From assembly GCA_934533075.1 (NCBI GenBank), contig CAKTBJ010000014.1, positions 1 through 61,360 on the forward strand: DNA of 61,360 nucleotides. The letters run 5' to 3'. The stretch is from an uncultured Paracoccus sp. (lineage in GTDB: Bacteria > Pseudomonadota > Alphaproteobacteria > Rhodobacterales > Rhodobacteraceae). The translations under genes and the position numbers were made by a program. Below, in pieces: positions 36,919-45,712 of the stretch (position 1 is its first letter; each line of letters opens with the position of its first letter). The notes beneath the pieces are model-generated. The model ran no database searches and had not been told where the DNA came from. It was given only the letters and a program-made list of their open reading frames with translations.

Positions 36919-37371
36919 TCAGCCCAGCAGCTTGGCCATATAGACGCGGCGCAGGCCGATCTCCTCCGCCCGGTGGGTCTCGACATAGCCGAGGCGCGTA
37001 TAGAGGGCGATGTTCCGGGTCATCGCCTCATGCGTATACAGCACGATGCGGTTCAGCCCGCCGGCGCGCGCGACGGCCTCGGTCCAGTCCAGCAGCCGCC
37101 GCCCCAGCCCGGTGCCCTGCGCCGAAGGCAGCACGGCGATATTGTCCAGAAGCAGGCTGTCGGGCCGGGGCACCAGCACCAGAACCCCGGCGACGATCCC
37201 GCCCTGCTCGGCCACATGCACCTGCCCGCGCGCGATCGCGGCGCCATAGTCGTCGCGCATCGGGCCGGGCTTCATGCCGATCAGCGGGACGTAAGGACGA
37301 TAGGCCTCGAACACGACGTGCTCGACGGCGGCGCGGTCCTCGGGCGTGGCGGGGCGGACGGGATTGTCCAT
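36919..37371 (-). CDS. GNAT family N-acetyltransferase
   Basis: The protein has 150 residues with a complete GNAT domain: IRPAT-like NPVRPATPEDRAAVEHV, then LLLDNIAVLPSAQGTGLGRRLLDW (acetyl-CoA loop Q-x-x-G-x-G) and NIALYTRLGYVETHR. The substrate is unknown. The TGA of the upstream dehydrogenase and GTGAGGCG lie just before the ATG, so it is translated from the same message. Confidence 0.92.
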   Translation of the reverse strand: MDNPVRPATPEDRAAVEHVVFEAYRPYVPLIGMKPGPMRDDYGAAIARGQVHVAEQGGIVAGVLVLVPRPDSLLLDNIAVLPSAQGTGLGRRLLDWTEAVARAGGLNRIVLYTHEAMTRNIALYTRLGYVETHRAEEIGLRRVYMAKLLG

Positions 37372-37375
37372 CGCC

Positions 37376-38419
37376 TCACCCGTCCAGCGCATCCAGAACG
37401 GCGGCCGTGATCGCCTCGGTCCGGTCGGCGCCCGGCCTCGTGCCGATGCCGCGCGCGGTCACCGCCTCGACCGCCGCCATCACCCGCGCCGCCGCCGCCG
37501 GCGCGCCCAGATGCTCCAGCATCATCGCGCCCGACCAGATCGCGGCGACGGGATTGGCCACGCCCAGATGCGCGATGTCGGGGGCCGAGCCATGCACCGG
37601 CTCGAACATCGACGGCCCGGCGGCGGGGCTGATATTGGCCGAGGCCGCAAAGCCCAAACCACCCTGAATCGCCGCGCCCAGATCGGTGAGGATGTCGCCG
37701 AACAGGTTCGAGGCCACCACCACGTCCAGGCTTTCCGGCGCCATCACCATCCGCGCGCACATGGCGTCGATATGGTAATGCGTGACCTCCACCTCCTTGT
37801 ATTCGGCGGCCAGCCGGTCGGTGATCTCGTCCCAGAACACCATCGAATACTTCTGCGCATTCGATTTCGTCACCGAGGCCAGCTTGCGCCGCCGCCGCAT
37901 CGCCTGCTCGAAGCCGAAGCGCAGGATGCGCTCGACCCCGGCGCGGGTGAAGATCGAGGTCTCCACCGCCACCTCGTCGGGGGTGCCGACATGGACGCGG
38001 CCGCCGGCGCCGGAATATTCGCCCTCGGTATTCTCGCGGATGCACAGGATATCGAAATCGCGGGTCTTCAGCGGGCCTTCGACGCCGGGCAGCAGCCGGT
38101 GCGGGCGGATATTGGCATATTGCACGAAGGCCTTGCGGATCGGCAGCAGCAACCCGTGCAGCGACACCGAATCGGGCACCGTCGCCGGCCAGCCCACCGC
38201 GCCCAGAAAGATGGCGTCGAAGCCGCGCAGGGTCTCGATCCCGTCGGCGGGCATCATCGCCCCGGTTTCCAGATAGTGCTGGCAGGACCAGGGGAAGGTC
38301 GTGCCCTCCAGCGTGATCCCCTCGGCGCGGGCGGCCTTGTCCAGAACCTGCCAGGCGGCTTCTGTCACCGGAACGCCGATCCCGTCGCCGGGAATCAGGG
38401 CAATGGAATGGCGGGTCAT
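37376..38419 (-). CDS. Tartrate/D-malate dehydrogenase (isocitrate/isopropylmalate dehydrogenase family)
   Basis: The protein has 347 residues. The family signatures are IALIPGDGIGVPVTEAAWQ, LCIRENTEGEYSG, VTKSNAQKYSMVFWDE, VVASNLFGDILTDLGAAI and MFEPVHGSAPDIAHLG. The substrate loop (LHGLLLPIRKAFVQYANIRP) and overall sequence are closer to tartrate dehydrogenase/decarboxylase or D-malate dehydrogenase than to isopropylmalate dehydrogenase. It oxidatively decarboxylates a 2-hydroxy acid with NAD and a divalent metal. Start 38419 follows homology. The GNAT gene is coupled downstream. Confidence 0.88.
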   Translation of the reverse strand: MTRHSIALIPGDGIGVPVTEAAWQVLDKAARAEGITLEGTTFPWSCQHYLETGAMMPADGIETLRGFDAIFLGAVGWPATVPDSVSLHGLLLPIRKAFVQYANIRPHRLLPGVEGPLKTRDFDILCIRENTEGEYSGAGGRVHVGTPDEVAVETSIFTRAGVERILRFGFEQAMRRRRKLASVTKSNAQKYSMVFWDEITDRLAAEYKEVEVTHYHIDAMCARMVMAPESLDVVVASNLFGDILTDLGAAIQGGLGFAASANISPAAGPSMFEPVHGSAPDIAHLGVANPVAAIWSGAMMLEHLGAPAAAARVMAAVEAVTARGIGTRPGADRTEAITAAVLDALDG

Positions 38420-38530
38420 CTTCGCTCCTCGCAGGCTGCGCGGGGGCAGCCTAGCCAGCCCCGCCCCCGGCATCCAGAGCAATTCGCCGGGCTTGCCCCC
38501 GGCCGCGTTCCCGGCTAGCGTGGCCGCATT

Positions 38531-38620
38531 ACTCGTTGGGGTGCCCCCTGGGGCTGAGAGGCGGATGCCGACCCATCGAACCTGATCCGGTTAGCACCGG
38601 CGGAGGGAACGGGTAGCCTG
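38531..38620 (+). promoter_or_regulatory. TPP riboswitch (THI element)
   Basis: The conserved core is plain: GGGGCTGAGAGGCGGATGCC in the first half and ACCTGATCCGGTTAGCACC followed by GGCGGAGGGAACGG in the second. It sits about 65 bases before thiD and senses thiamin pyrophosphate. I see no obvious terminator stem between it and thiD, so control of translation initiation is the more likely mode. Confidence 0.96.
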
Positions 38621-38684
38621 AATACACGGCCTTCATGCCGTGCGCATGCCCCCAAACCCATCCGTCGGTCGAAATGGGGGCGAC

Positions 38685-39488
38685 GTGACGGCTATCGCAT
38701 TGACCATCGCAGGGTCCGACAGCGGCGGCGGCGCCGGGATTCAGGCGGATCTGAAAACCTTTTCGGCGCTGGGGACCTATGGCGCCAGCGTGCTGACCGC
38801 GATCACCGCACAGAACACCCGCGCGGTGACGGCGGTGGCACCGGCGACGCCGGCGATGGTGCGCGCGCAGATGGCGGCGGTGTTCGACGACCTCGCCCTC
38901 GCGGCGGTCAAGATCGGCATGCTGGGCGGGCCGGAGGTGATCCGCGCCGTGGCCGAGGGCCTGCGGGGGCGCGACCTGCCGGTGGTGCTGGACCCGGTGA
39001 TGGTGGCGAAATCCGGCGACCGGCTGCTGGCCGCCGAGGCCATCGCCGCCCTGAAATCCGAGCTTTTGCCGCTGGCCACGGTGCTGACCCCGAACCTGCC
39101 CGAAGCGGCGGAGATTCTCGGGCATCCCCAAGCCGCCGACATGGCGGCGCGCGAGACGCAAGGCGCCGCGCTGCTGGCGCTGGGGCCGCAATGGGTGCTG
39201 ATGAAAGGCGGCCATGCCGAGGGCGCCACCTGCACCGACCTGCTGCTGGGTCCGCAACCCGTGACCCTGACCGCGCCGCGCATCGACACCCGCAACACCC
39301 ACGGCACCGGCTGCACCCTGTCGGCCGCCATCGCCGCCGGGCTGGCGCAGGGCGCGACGGTGCCCGAGGCGGTGCGGCAGGCCCATGCCTATCTGCACGC
39401 CGCCATCGCCGCCGCCGACCGGCTGGCCGTGGGATCGGGCCACGGCCCGGTGCATCATTTTCATGCGCTCTGGGGGGCGGGGGCATGA
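38685..39488 (+). CDS. thiD: Hydroxymethylpyrimidine/phosphomethylpyrimidine kinase
   Basis: The protein has 267 residues, the usual ThiD size. [18 protein letters not shown] at the N terminus and [18 protein letters not shown] near the C terminus are the substrate and ATP/anion-hole motifs. It phosphorylates HMP and HMP-phosphate to HMP-PP. I prefer the GTG at 38685 ([10 protein letters not shown]) to the GTG at 38640, because the added residues run through the riboswitch leader. Its TGA overlaps the thiO ATG. Confidence 0.95.
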   Translation: MTAIALTIAGSDSGGGAGIQADLKTFSALGTYGASVLTAITAQNTRAVTAVAPATPAMVRAQMAAVFDDLALAAVKIGMLGGPEVIRAVAEGLRGRDLPVVLDPVMVAKSGDRLLAAEAIAALKSELLPLATVLTPNLPEAAEILGHPQAADMAARETQGAALLALGPQWVLMKGGHAEGATCTDLLLGPQPVTLTAPRIDTRNTHGTGCTLSAAIAAGLAQGATVPEAVRQAHAYLHAAIAAADRLAVGSGHGPVHHFHALWGAGA

Positions 39489-40459
39489 TCCGCATCCTCG
39501 GCGCCGGCGTGATGGGCCTGGCCATCGCCACCGAGCTGACCGCGCGCGGCCATGCGGTCGAACTGGTCGATCCGCTGCCCACGCCCGGCCCGCATGGCTG
39601 CTCCTTCTGGGCCGGCGGCATGCTGGCCCCCTATTGCGAGCGCGAATCGGCCGAGGAGCCGGTCGAGCGTCTGGGCCTGACCGCCATCGACTGGTGGGAC
39701 CGGCATAGCGGCTGCGTGCAGCGCAACGGCACGCTGGTGCTGGCGCTGAGCCGCGACCGGGGGGAACTGGCGCGCTTTGCCCGCCGCTCGACCGGGCACC
39801 GGGCCGTGGACGGCGCGGGCATCGCCACGCTGGAGCCGGACCTTGCCGGGCGCTTCGCCTCGGGCCTGTTTTTCGAGGGCGAGGCCCACCTGTCCCCCCG
39901 CGCCGCGCTGACTGAACTGCGCCGCCGGCTGGAGGCGCGGGGCGTGGCCTTCCGCACCGCACCGGAAGGTCCCGCGCAGACCACCATCGACGCCCGCGGC
40001 CTTGCTGCCCGCGACCGCCTGCCCGACCTGCGCGGCGTGCGCGGCGAGATGCTGGTCCTGCGCTGCCCCGACATCAGCCTGTCGCGCCCGGTGCGGCTGC
40101 TGCATCCGCGCATCCCGCTTTATATCGTGCCGCGCGGCGACGGCATCTTCATGCTGGGCGCGACGATGATCGAAAGCGACCGGCGCGGCGTCGTCACCGC
40201 GCGCTCGCTGCTGGAACTGCTGTCGGCGGCCTATGCGCTGCACCCGGCCTTCGGCGAGGCCGAGGTGCTGGAGACCGGCGCCGATGCCCGCCCGGCCTTT
40301 CCCGACAACCTGCCCCGCCTGCGCCGCCACGGCGAGACGCTGTTCGCCAACGGCCTGTTCCGGCACGGCTTTCTGCTCTCGCCCGCCGTGGCCCGCATGG
40401 CGGCCGAGCATCTGGAGACCGGCGCCATTCCCGAATTCATGGACGAGGTAAACGCATGA
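39485..40459 (+). CDS. thiO: Glycine oxidase
   Basis: The protein has 324 residues. The FAD motif [15 protein letters not shown] opens the chain; [15 protein letters not shown] and [20 protein letters not shown] are DAO-family blocks. It oxidises glycine to the iminoacetate used for the thiazole. It is joined to thiD and thiS by ATGA overlaps. Confidence 0.92.
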   Translation: MIRILGAGVMGLAIATELTARGHAVELVDPLPTPGPHGCSFWAGGMLAPYCERESAEEPVERLGLTAIDWWDRHSGCVQRNGTLVLALSRDRGELARFARRSTGHRAVDGAGIATLEPDLAGRFASGLFFEGEAHLSPRAALTELRRRLEARGVAFRTAPEGPAQTTIDARGLAARDRLPDLRGVRGEMLVLRCPDISLSRPVRLLHPRIPLYIVPRGDGIFMLGATMIESDRRGVVTARSLLELLSAAYALHPAFGEAEVLETGADARPAFPDNLPRLRRHGETLFANGLFRHGFLLSPAVARMAAEHLETGAIPEFMDEVNA

Positions 40460-40650
40460 ACATCACCCTCAACGGCGAGGCGCGGCAGACCGCCGCCGCC
40501 ACGCTGGCCGACCTGCTGGCCGAGCAGGGCTTCGGCCCCCGCGTCGCCACCGCCCGCAACGGCGATTTCGTCCCCGCCGGCCAGCGCGCGACCACCCCCC
40601 TTGCCGAGGGCGACCGCATCGAGGTCGTCGCCCCCATGCAGGGGGGCTGA
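40456..40650 (+). CDS. thiS: Sulfur-carrier protein ThiS
   Basis: The protein has 64 residues and a ubiquitin-like fold; it ends in the essential Gly-Gly (APMQGG). ThiF adenylates this end so that it can carry sulfur as a thiocarboxylate to ThiG. Confidence 0.94.
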   Translation: MNITLNGEARQTAAATLADLLAEQGFGPRVATARNGDFVPAGQRATTPLAEGDRIEVVAPMQGG

Positions 40651-40653
40651 GCC

Positions 40654-41418
40654 ATGCCGGTCTTTTACGGCACGACTATCGACAGCGCGCTGATGCTGGG
40701 CACGGCACAATATCCCTCGCCGGCGATCCTGCGCGAGGCCTTCGCGGCATCGAAGGCCGGCATCGCCACCGTCTCGCTGCGCCGCGAGCAGGGCGGCGGG
40801 CAAGATTTCTGGGGCCTGATCGAGGGGCTTAACACCACCCTTCTGCCCAACACCGCCGGCTGCCACACCGTCAAGGAGGCCGTCACGACCGCCCATATGG
40901 CGCGCGAGCTGTTCGGCACCAAATGGATCAAGCTGGAGGTGATCGGCCATGCCGACACCCTGCAACCCGACCTGTTCGCCCTGGTCGAGGCCGCCAGCAT
41001 CCTGATCGAGGACGGTTTCGCGGTCTTTCCCTATTGCACCGAGGACCTGACCGTCTGCGGGCGCCTGCTGGACGTGGGCTGTCAGGTGCTGATGCCCTGG
41101 GGCGCGCCGATCGGCTCGGGGCTGGGGCTGAACAATGTCTACGGGCTGCGCAGCCTGCGGGCGCATTTCCCGGACGTGCCGCTGGTGGTGGATGCCGGCA
41201 TCGGCCTGCCCAGCCATGCGGCGCAGGCAATGGAGCTGGGCTTCGACGCGGTGCTGCTGAACTCGGCCGTGGCCAAGGCCGGCGATCCGGTGGCGATGGC
41301 GCGCGCGATGGCGCTGGCGGTCGAGGCCGGGCGCGCGGCCCATCTGGCCGACCCGATGGGACCGCGCGACATGGCCGAACCCTCCACCCCCCTGATCGGA
41401 AAGGCTTTCCTGGAATGA
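40654..41418 (+). CDS. thiG: Thiazole synthase
   Basis: The protein has 254 residues and a TIM barrel. The Schiff-base lysine lies in [51 protein letters not shown] and [14 protein letters not shown] are further hallmarks. It builds the thiazole phosphate from deoxyxylulose phosphate, dehydroglycine and ThiS-COSH. Confidence 0.96.
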   Translation: MPVFYGTTIDSALMLGTAQYPSPAILREAFAASKAGIATVSLRREQGGGQDFWGLIEGLNTTLLPNTAGCHTVKEAVTTAHMARELFGTKWIKLEVIGHADTLQPDLFALVEAASILIEDGFAVFPYCTEDLTVCGRLLDVGCQVLMPWGAPIGSGLGLNNVYGLRSLRAHFPDVPLVVDAGIGLPSHAAQAMELGFDAVLLNSAVAKAGDPVAMARAMALAVEAGRAAHLADPMGPRDMAEPSTPLIGKAFLE

Positions 41419-42011
41419 CCCTGCCGCGTTTCTACCCGATCTTCGACAGCGCCGACTGGCTGGCGCGGATGCTGCCGCTGGGCGTGCGGCTGGTGCAGCT
41501 GCGCGTCAAGGACCGCTCCGAAGCCGAGACCCGCGCCGAGATCCGCCGCGCCCGCGCGTTGTGCGCCGCGCATGGGGCGGTGCTGGTGGTCAACGACCAT
41601 TGGCGCATCGCCATCGACGAGGGGTGCGACTGGCTGCATCTTGGGCAGGAGGATCTGGACGAGGCCGACCTGCCCGCCATCCGCGTCGCCGGGCTGCGGC
41701 TGGGGATTTCCACCCATGACGAGGCCGAGCTGGACCGCGCGCTGGCGCTGTCGCCGGATTACGTCGCGCTGGGACCGGTCTGGCCGACCATTCTGAAGAA
41801 GATGAAATGGCACCAGCAAGGCGTTGAAAAACTGACGGAATGGAAGGTGCGCATCGGTGACATCCCCCTGATCGCCATCGGCGGGCTGAACCTCGACCGC
41901 GCGGCCCCGGCCTTCGCGGCGGGTGCCGATGTGGTCTCGGTCGTCACCGACATCACGCTGAACGCCGACCCGGAGGGCCGGGTGCACGACTGGCTGCGGG
42001 TGACGGCATGA
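41415..42011 (+). CDS. thiE: Thiamine-phosphate synthase
   Basis: The protein has 198 residues. [40 protein letters not shown] and [26 protein letters not shown] are the ThiE motifs. It joins HMP-PP and thiazole phosphate. The phosphate-loop segment [13 protein letters not shown] is the form seen in Rhodobacteraceae. It overlaps thiG and thiF by four bases. Confidence 0.95.
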   Translation: MTLPRFYPIFDSADWLARMLPLGVRLVQLRVKDRSEAETRAEIRRARALCAAHGAVLVVNDHWRIAIDEGCDWLHLGQEDLDEADLPAIRVAGLRLGISTHDEAELDRALALSPDYVALGPVWPTILKKMKWHQQGVEKLTEWKVRIGDIPLIAIGGLNLDRAAPAFAAGADVVSVVTDITLNADPEGRVHDWLRVTA

Positions 42012-42988
42012 ACCGATACGCGCGCCAGACGATCCTGCCGGAGGTCGGCGCCGATGGGCAGGCGCGGCTGGCCCGCGCGCATCTGCTGGTGATCGGCGCC
42101 GGCGGGCTTGGCGTGCCGGTGGTGCAATATCTGGTCGCGGCGGGCGTGGGGCGGATCACGCTGGCCGATCCCGACCGCGTGGAGGCGACGAACCTGCACC
42201 GCCAGCCGATCTATGGCCCCCATCTCGGCCGCCCCAAGGCCGAGGCGGCGGCGGATGTCGCGCGCATGCTGAACCCCGAGGTCACGGTGATCCCGCTGGT
42301 GGACTGGCTGACCCCGGCCAATGCGCCGGCCCTTGTGGCCCAGTCCGATCTGGTGCTGGACTGCGCCGACAGTTTCGCGGCCAGCTATATCCTGTCGGAT
42401 GCCTGCCTTGCCGCCGGCAAGCCGCTGGTCTCGGCCTCGGCGCTGGGGCTGTCGGGCTATGTCGGCGGGTTCTGCGGCGGGGCGCCCTCGCTGCGCGCGG
42501 TCTTTCCCGACCTGCCCGAGACGCTGGCCACCTGTGCCAGCGCCGGCGTGCTGGGACCGGTGGTGGGCATGCTGGGGCTGATGCAGGCGCAGATGGCGCT
42601 GGCGGTGCTGCTGGGCCTGACGCCCTCGCCGCTGGGGCAACTCATCCGCTACGAGATGCGGGGTTTCCGCAGCACCGGCTTTCGTTTCGACGGCGCGCCG
42701 GAGCCGGATTCAGCCTTTACATTCATTGCCAAGAACGACCTGCAAGCCGATGATTTCGTGATCGAACTTCGCGACACAACCGAGGCGCCCATCCCCGCCG
42801 CCCCCTTCGCCCGCCGTCACGCGGTCGAGGAATTCGGCCCCCTTGGCCCCCGCCCGGCCGAAGGCCAGCGCGCGGTCTTCGCCTGCCGCTCGGGCCTGCG
42901 CGCATGGCGCGCCGCCGACCGGCTGCGCCCGCATTGGCCGGGCGAGATCGCCCTGCTGGCCGACCCCATCCCACAGGAGACGACATGA
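42008..42988 (+). CDS. thiF: ThiF/MoeB-type adenylyltransferase with C-terminal rhodanese-like domain
   Basis: The protein has 326 residues. The E1-like domain has VIGAGGLGVPVVQYLVAAG, RIEATNLHRQ-type VEATNLHRQPIY, DCADSFAASY and the catalytic-cysteine block ATCASAGVLGPVVG. A shortened rhodanese domain follows (DDFVIELRDTTEAPIPAAPF, then VFACRSGLRAW with the candidate persulfide Cys). The cysteine pairs that bind zinc in E. coli ThiF and MoeB are missing: the position of CxxC reads SLRA. It activates ThiS and may also hand over sulfur, combining two steps in one chain. Confidence 0.9.
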   Translation: MNRYARQTILPEVGADGQARLARAHLLVIGAGGLGVPVVQYLVAAGVGRITLADPDRVEATNLHRQPIYGPHLGRPKAEAAADVARMLNPEVTVIPLVDWLTPANAPALVAQSDLVLDCADSFAASYILSDACLAAGKPLVSASALGLSGYVGGFCGGAPSLRAVFPDLPETLATCASAGVLGPVVGMLGLMQAQMALAVLLGLTPSPLGQLIRYEMRGFRSTGFRFDGAPEPDSAFTFIAKNDLQADDFVIELRDTTEAPIPAAPFARRHAVEEFGPLGPRPAEGQRAVFACRSGLRAWRAADRLRPHWPGEIALLADPIPQETT

Positions 42989-43932
42989 TGAAACCCCGCT
43001 TCGCCGCCTGCCTCGCCGGCCTGCTGCTGGCCCTGCCCGCCGCCGCACAGGACAAGCTGACGCTGATCCTCGACTGGTATGTGAACCCCGACCATGCGCC
43101 GATCATCCTGGCGCAGGAAAAGGGCTATTTCGCCGAGCAGGGGCTGGCGATCGAGATCATCGCCCCCGCCGACCCGACCGAGCCGCCCAAGCTGGTCGCC
43201 GCCGGTCAGGCCGATCTGGCGGTCAGCTATCAGCCGCAGCTTCATCTTCAGGTGCATGAGGGGCTGCCGGTGGTGCGCGTCGGCACACTGGTCGCCACGC
43301 CGCTGAACTGCCTGATGGTGCATGCCGACGGCCCGGTGCAAAGCCTTGCCGACCTCAAGGGCCGCAAGATCGGCTATTCGGTCTCCGGCGTGGAAAGCGC
43401 GATGGCGGGGGCGATGCTGGCCAGCGGCGGGCTGACCCCGGCGGATGTCGAGATGGTCAACGTGAACTGGTCGCTGACCCCCTCGCTGCTGACCGGGCAG
43501 GTGGATGCCGTCATCGGCGCCTTCCGCAATTTCGAACTGACGCAGATGCGGCTGGCCGGCGGCGACGGCCGTTGCTTCTTCCCCGAGGAGGAGGGCCTGC
43601 CCGGCTATGACGAACTGATCTTCGTCGCCAATCGCGACCGCCTGGACCGCGCGCGCATCGCCCGCTTCCTCGCCGCCATCGAGCGCGGCACGCAATACAT
43701 GGTCAACCACCCCGACGAGGCCTTCGCGGTCTTCTCCGGCACCGCGCCGGACCTGTCGGACGAGTTGAACACCCGCGCCTGGGCCGATACGCTGCCGCGC
43801 TTTGCCCACAGCCCGGCGGCGCTGGACCACGGCCGTTATGCGCGGTTCGAGGCGTTCCTGCACGAAGCCGGGCTGATCGACAGCATCCTGCCGGTCTCGG
43901 CGCTGGCCCTCGATCCGGGGGCCGAGCCGTGA
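42985..43932 (+). CDS. thiY: Thiamin-pyrimidine ABC transporter, substrate-binding protein
   Basis: The protein has 315 residues and belongs to the NMT1/THI5-like family. A signal peptide (FAACLAGLLLALPAAAQ) exports it to the periplasm. LILDWYVNPDHAPIILAQEKG and QPQLHLQVHEGLPVV are hallmarks of ThiY, which binds N-formyl-4-amino-5-aminomethyl-2-methylpyrimidine or HMP. Partners ThiZ and ThiX are encoded downstream. ATGA overlap with thiF and GTGA with tenA. Confidence 0.92.
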   Translation: MMKPRFAACLAGLLLALPAAAQDKLTLILDWYVNPDHAPIILAQEKGYFAEQGLAIEIIAPADPTEPPKLVAAGQADLAVSYQPQLHLQVHEGLPVVRVGTLVATPLNCLMVHADGPVQSLADLKGRKIGYSVSGVESAMAGAMLASGGLTPADVEMVNVNWSLTPSLLTGQVDAVIGAFRNFELTQMRLAGGDGRCFFPEEEGLPGYDELIFVANRDRLDRARIARFLAAIERGTQYMVNHPDEAFAVFSGTAPDLSDELNTRAWADTLPRFAHSPAALDHGRYARFEAFLHEAGLIDSILPVSALALDPGAEP

Positions 43933-44603
43933 GCACCCCCAATTACGGCCGCAGCTTCGCCCTGTGGCGCGGTGCCTGTCCCGAGCCGTGGAACGCCTAT
44001 ACCCGCCACCCCTTCCTCAAGGGGCTGCGGGACGGCACCCTGCCCCGCCCCGCCTTCCTGGCCTATCTGCGGCAGGACTATATCTTCCTGATGCATTTCT
44101 CGCGCGCCTGGTCTTTGGCCGTGGTCAAGGCCGGCACCCTGGCCGAGATGCAGGCCGCCAGCGCCACCGTCCACGCGCTGCTGCATTTCGAGATGGCGCT
44201 GCATGTCGGCATCTGCGAGGCGGCGGGCATCAGCCACGCCGATCTGGAGGCGACCGAGGAGGCGCCCGAGAACCTCGCCTATACCCGCTATGTGCTGGAG
44301 GCGGGCTATTCCGGCGATTTCCTAGACCTGCTGGCGGCGCTGGCGCCCTGCGTGCTGGGCTATGGCGAGATCGGCGCGCGGCTGCTGGCCGAGGCCGGCG
44401 ATACGCCCTATCGCGACTGGATCGCGACCTATGGCGGCGCGGAATACCAGCAGCTTTGCCGCGACACCGGCGCGCTGATCGACCGCGCGGTGGCGGACCG
44501 GCTGGGACCGGCGCCCGAAAGCCTGCCGCGCTGGCAGGGGCTTTGCCGGCGCTTCGCCACCGCGACCCGGCTGGAAGCGGCGTTCTGGGGTCTCGGCCGG
44601 TGA
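43929..44603 (+). CDS. tenA: Aminopyrimidine aminohydrolase (TenA)
   Basis: The protein has 224 residues and an all-helical TenA fold. RQDYIFLMHFSRAWSLAV, FEMALHVGICEAAG and the active-site Cys in LAPCVLGYGEIG are conserved. It hydrolyses 4-amino-5-aminomethyl-2-methylpyrimidine to HMP in thiamin salvage, which fits the neighbouring ThiYXZ importer. GTG start overlapping the thiY stop. Confidence 0.93.
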   Translation: MSTPNYGRSFALWRGACPEPWNAYTRHPFLKGLRDGTLPRPAFLAYLRQDYIFLMHFSRAWSLAVVKAGTLAEMQAASATVHALLHFEMALHVGICEAAGISHADLEATEEAPENLAYTRYVLEAGYSGDFLDLLAALAPCVLGYGEIGARLLAEAGDTPYRDWIATYGGAEYQQLCRDTGALIDRAVADRLGPAPESLPRWQGLCRRFATATRLEAAFWGLGR

Positions 44604-45295
44604 TCCTGTCGGGACAGGTGCGCGTCGATGGGCGGGCGCTGTTCCCGCCCTTGCGGCTGGCGCTGGCGCCGGGCCGGTGGACGGCGCTGCTGGGACCCTC
44701 GGGCGTGGGCAAGTCCACGCTGCTGCGCCTGTTCGCCGGCCTGCCCGTCGGCGGCAGTTTCGAGGGCCGGATCGAGAACCCGCAGCCGGTGGCGCTGATG
44801 GCGCAGGACCCCGGCCTGCTGCCCTGGCTGACCGCGCGCCGGAACGCGGCGCTGGGCGCAAGGCTGCGCGGGCAGCGGGCGGATGCGGCGCGTCTGGACG
44901 ACATCCTGGCCCGCACCGGGCTGGCCGACCACGCCGGCAAATATCCGGCGGCGCTGTCGGGCGGCCAGCGCCAGCGGGTGGCGCTGGCCCGCACGCTGAT
45001 GGAGGACCGCCCGCTGGTGCTGCTGGACGAGCCGTTCTCGGCGCTGGACGCGCGGATGCGGCTGGCCATGCAGGACCTGGCGGGAGGGCTTTTGCAGGGG
45101 CGCACGGTGCTGATGGTCACGCATGACCCGGCCGAGGCCGCGCGGCTGGCGGATCGGATTTTCGTGCTGACGGAATCCGGCCTGACCGAAGCCCCTGCCC
45201 CGCCCGTGCCGGCGCCGCGCCCGCCCGCCGATCCCAAGGTGCTGGCCTGTCAGGCCGCGCTGCTGGCCCGGCTGGTCGAGGAGGTGAGGGCATGA
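44600..45295 (+). CDS. thiZ: Thiamin-pyrimidine ABC transporter, ATP-binding protein
   Basis: The protein has 231 residues. Walker A LLGPSGVGKSTLL, signature [14 protein letters not shown], Walker B VLLDEPFSAL and the His switch VTHDPAEA are complete. It powers ThiX. GTG start overlaps the tenA stop. Unusually, thiX does not follow at once: the TGA overlaps the ATG of a small ORF. Confidence 0.93.
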   Translation: MILSGQVRVDGRALFPPLRLALAPGRWTALLGPSGVGKSTLLRLFAGLPVGGSFEGRIENPQPVALMAQDPGLLPWLTARRNAALGARLRGQRADAARLDDILARTGLADHAGKYPAALSGGQRQRVALARTLMEDRPLVLLDEPFSALDARMRLAMQDLAGGLLQGRTVLMVTHDPAEAARLADRIFVLTESGLTEAPAPPVPAPRPPADPKVLACQAALLARLVEEVRA

Positions 45296-45435
45296 GCGGC
45301 CGCACGGCGCGGCCGACTCCCGGACAGGGGAACACATGGCGGCCGCGGGTATCCTCGGCCCGCCCCGCCTGCCACGATCACGCCGACCACGATCCCGCAA
45401 GCCGTTCGACAGCCGGAAAGGAGGACGACAGATGA
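45292..45435 (+). CDS. Small ORF 1 between thiZ and thiX, 47 aa
   Basis: Its ATG overlaps the thiZ stop (ATGA at 45292-45295), and its own TGA overlaps the next ATG at 45432. The protein begins MSGRTARPTPGQ and ends DPASRSTAGKEDDR; the middle is Cys/His-rich (PACHDHADHD). A GAGGAGGTGAGGG purine run inside the end of thiZ can serve as ribosome-binding site. No family is recognised. The C terminus resembles that of small ORF 2 (NPADRSPAGGEKYR). It may be a real microprotein or a by-product of tandem duplication. Confidence 0.45.
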   Translation: MSGRTARPTPGQGNTWRPRVSSARPACHDHADHDPASRSTAGKEDDR

Positions 45436-45581
45436 ACCGCATCCCGCCCTTTGCCCCCGCCGCCACCGGCCCGGCGCCGTCTCATGGCACATCTTGCCTG
45501 CATCACGTCTCCACCCGCCACCCTCACCCCGGCGGCAACCCGGCGGACCGCTCGCCGGCCGGAGGGGAGAAATACAGATGA
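45432..45581 (+). CDS. Small ORF 2 between thiZ and thiX, 49 aa
   Basis: A strong AAAGGAGGA lies eight bases before the ATG. The protein begins MNRIPPFAPAATGP and has SCLHHVSTRHPHPGG in the middle, again with one Cys and several His. The TGA overlaps the ATG of small ORF 3. The first codons resemble those of small ORF 3 (MSRIPP) and, more loosely, of thiX (MNRALAPLAATAG). No homologue is known to me. Confidence 0.48.
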   Translation: MNRIPPFAPAATGPAPSHGTSCLHHVSTRHPHPGGNPADRSPAGGEKYR

Positions 45582-45712
45582 GCCGCATCCCGCCCCCTCC
45601 GGCCAGCGCCAGCGAACCGCCACCCTCCCGGAGCGCAGCCTGCCCCATCGCCATCCGCCGCACCCACGGACCCGCGACCCGGCCGATGCCCGAGCAGAGG
45701 CGCCGCCGATGA
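45578..45712 (+). CDS. Small ORF 3 between thiZ and thiX, 44 aa
   Basis: A GGAGGGGAG run precedes the ATG by nine bases. The protein begins MSRIPPPPASASEP, has one Cys (SAACPIAIRRTHGP) and ends in PEQRRRR. Its TGA overlaps the ATG of thiX at 45709. The C terminus differs from those of small ORFs 1 and 2. Confidence 0.45.
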   Translation: MSRIPPPPASASEPPPSRSAACPIAIRRTHGPATRPMPEQRRRR

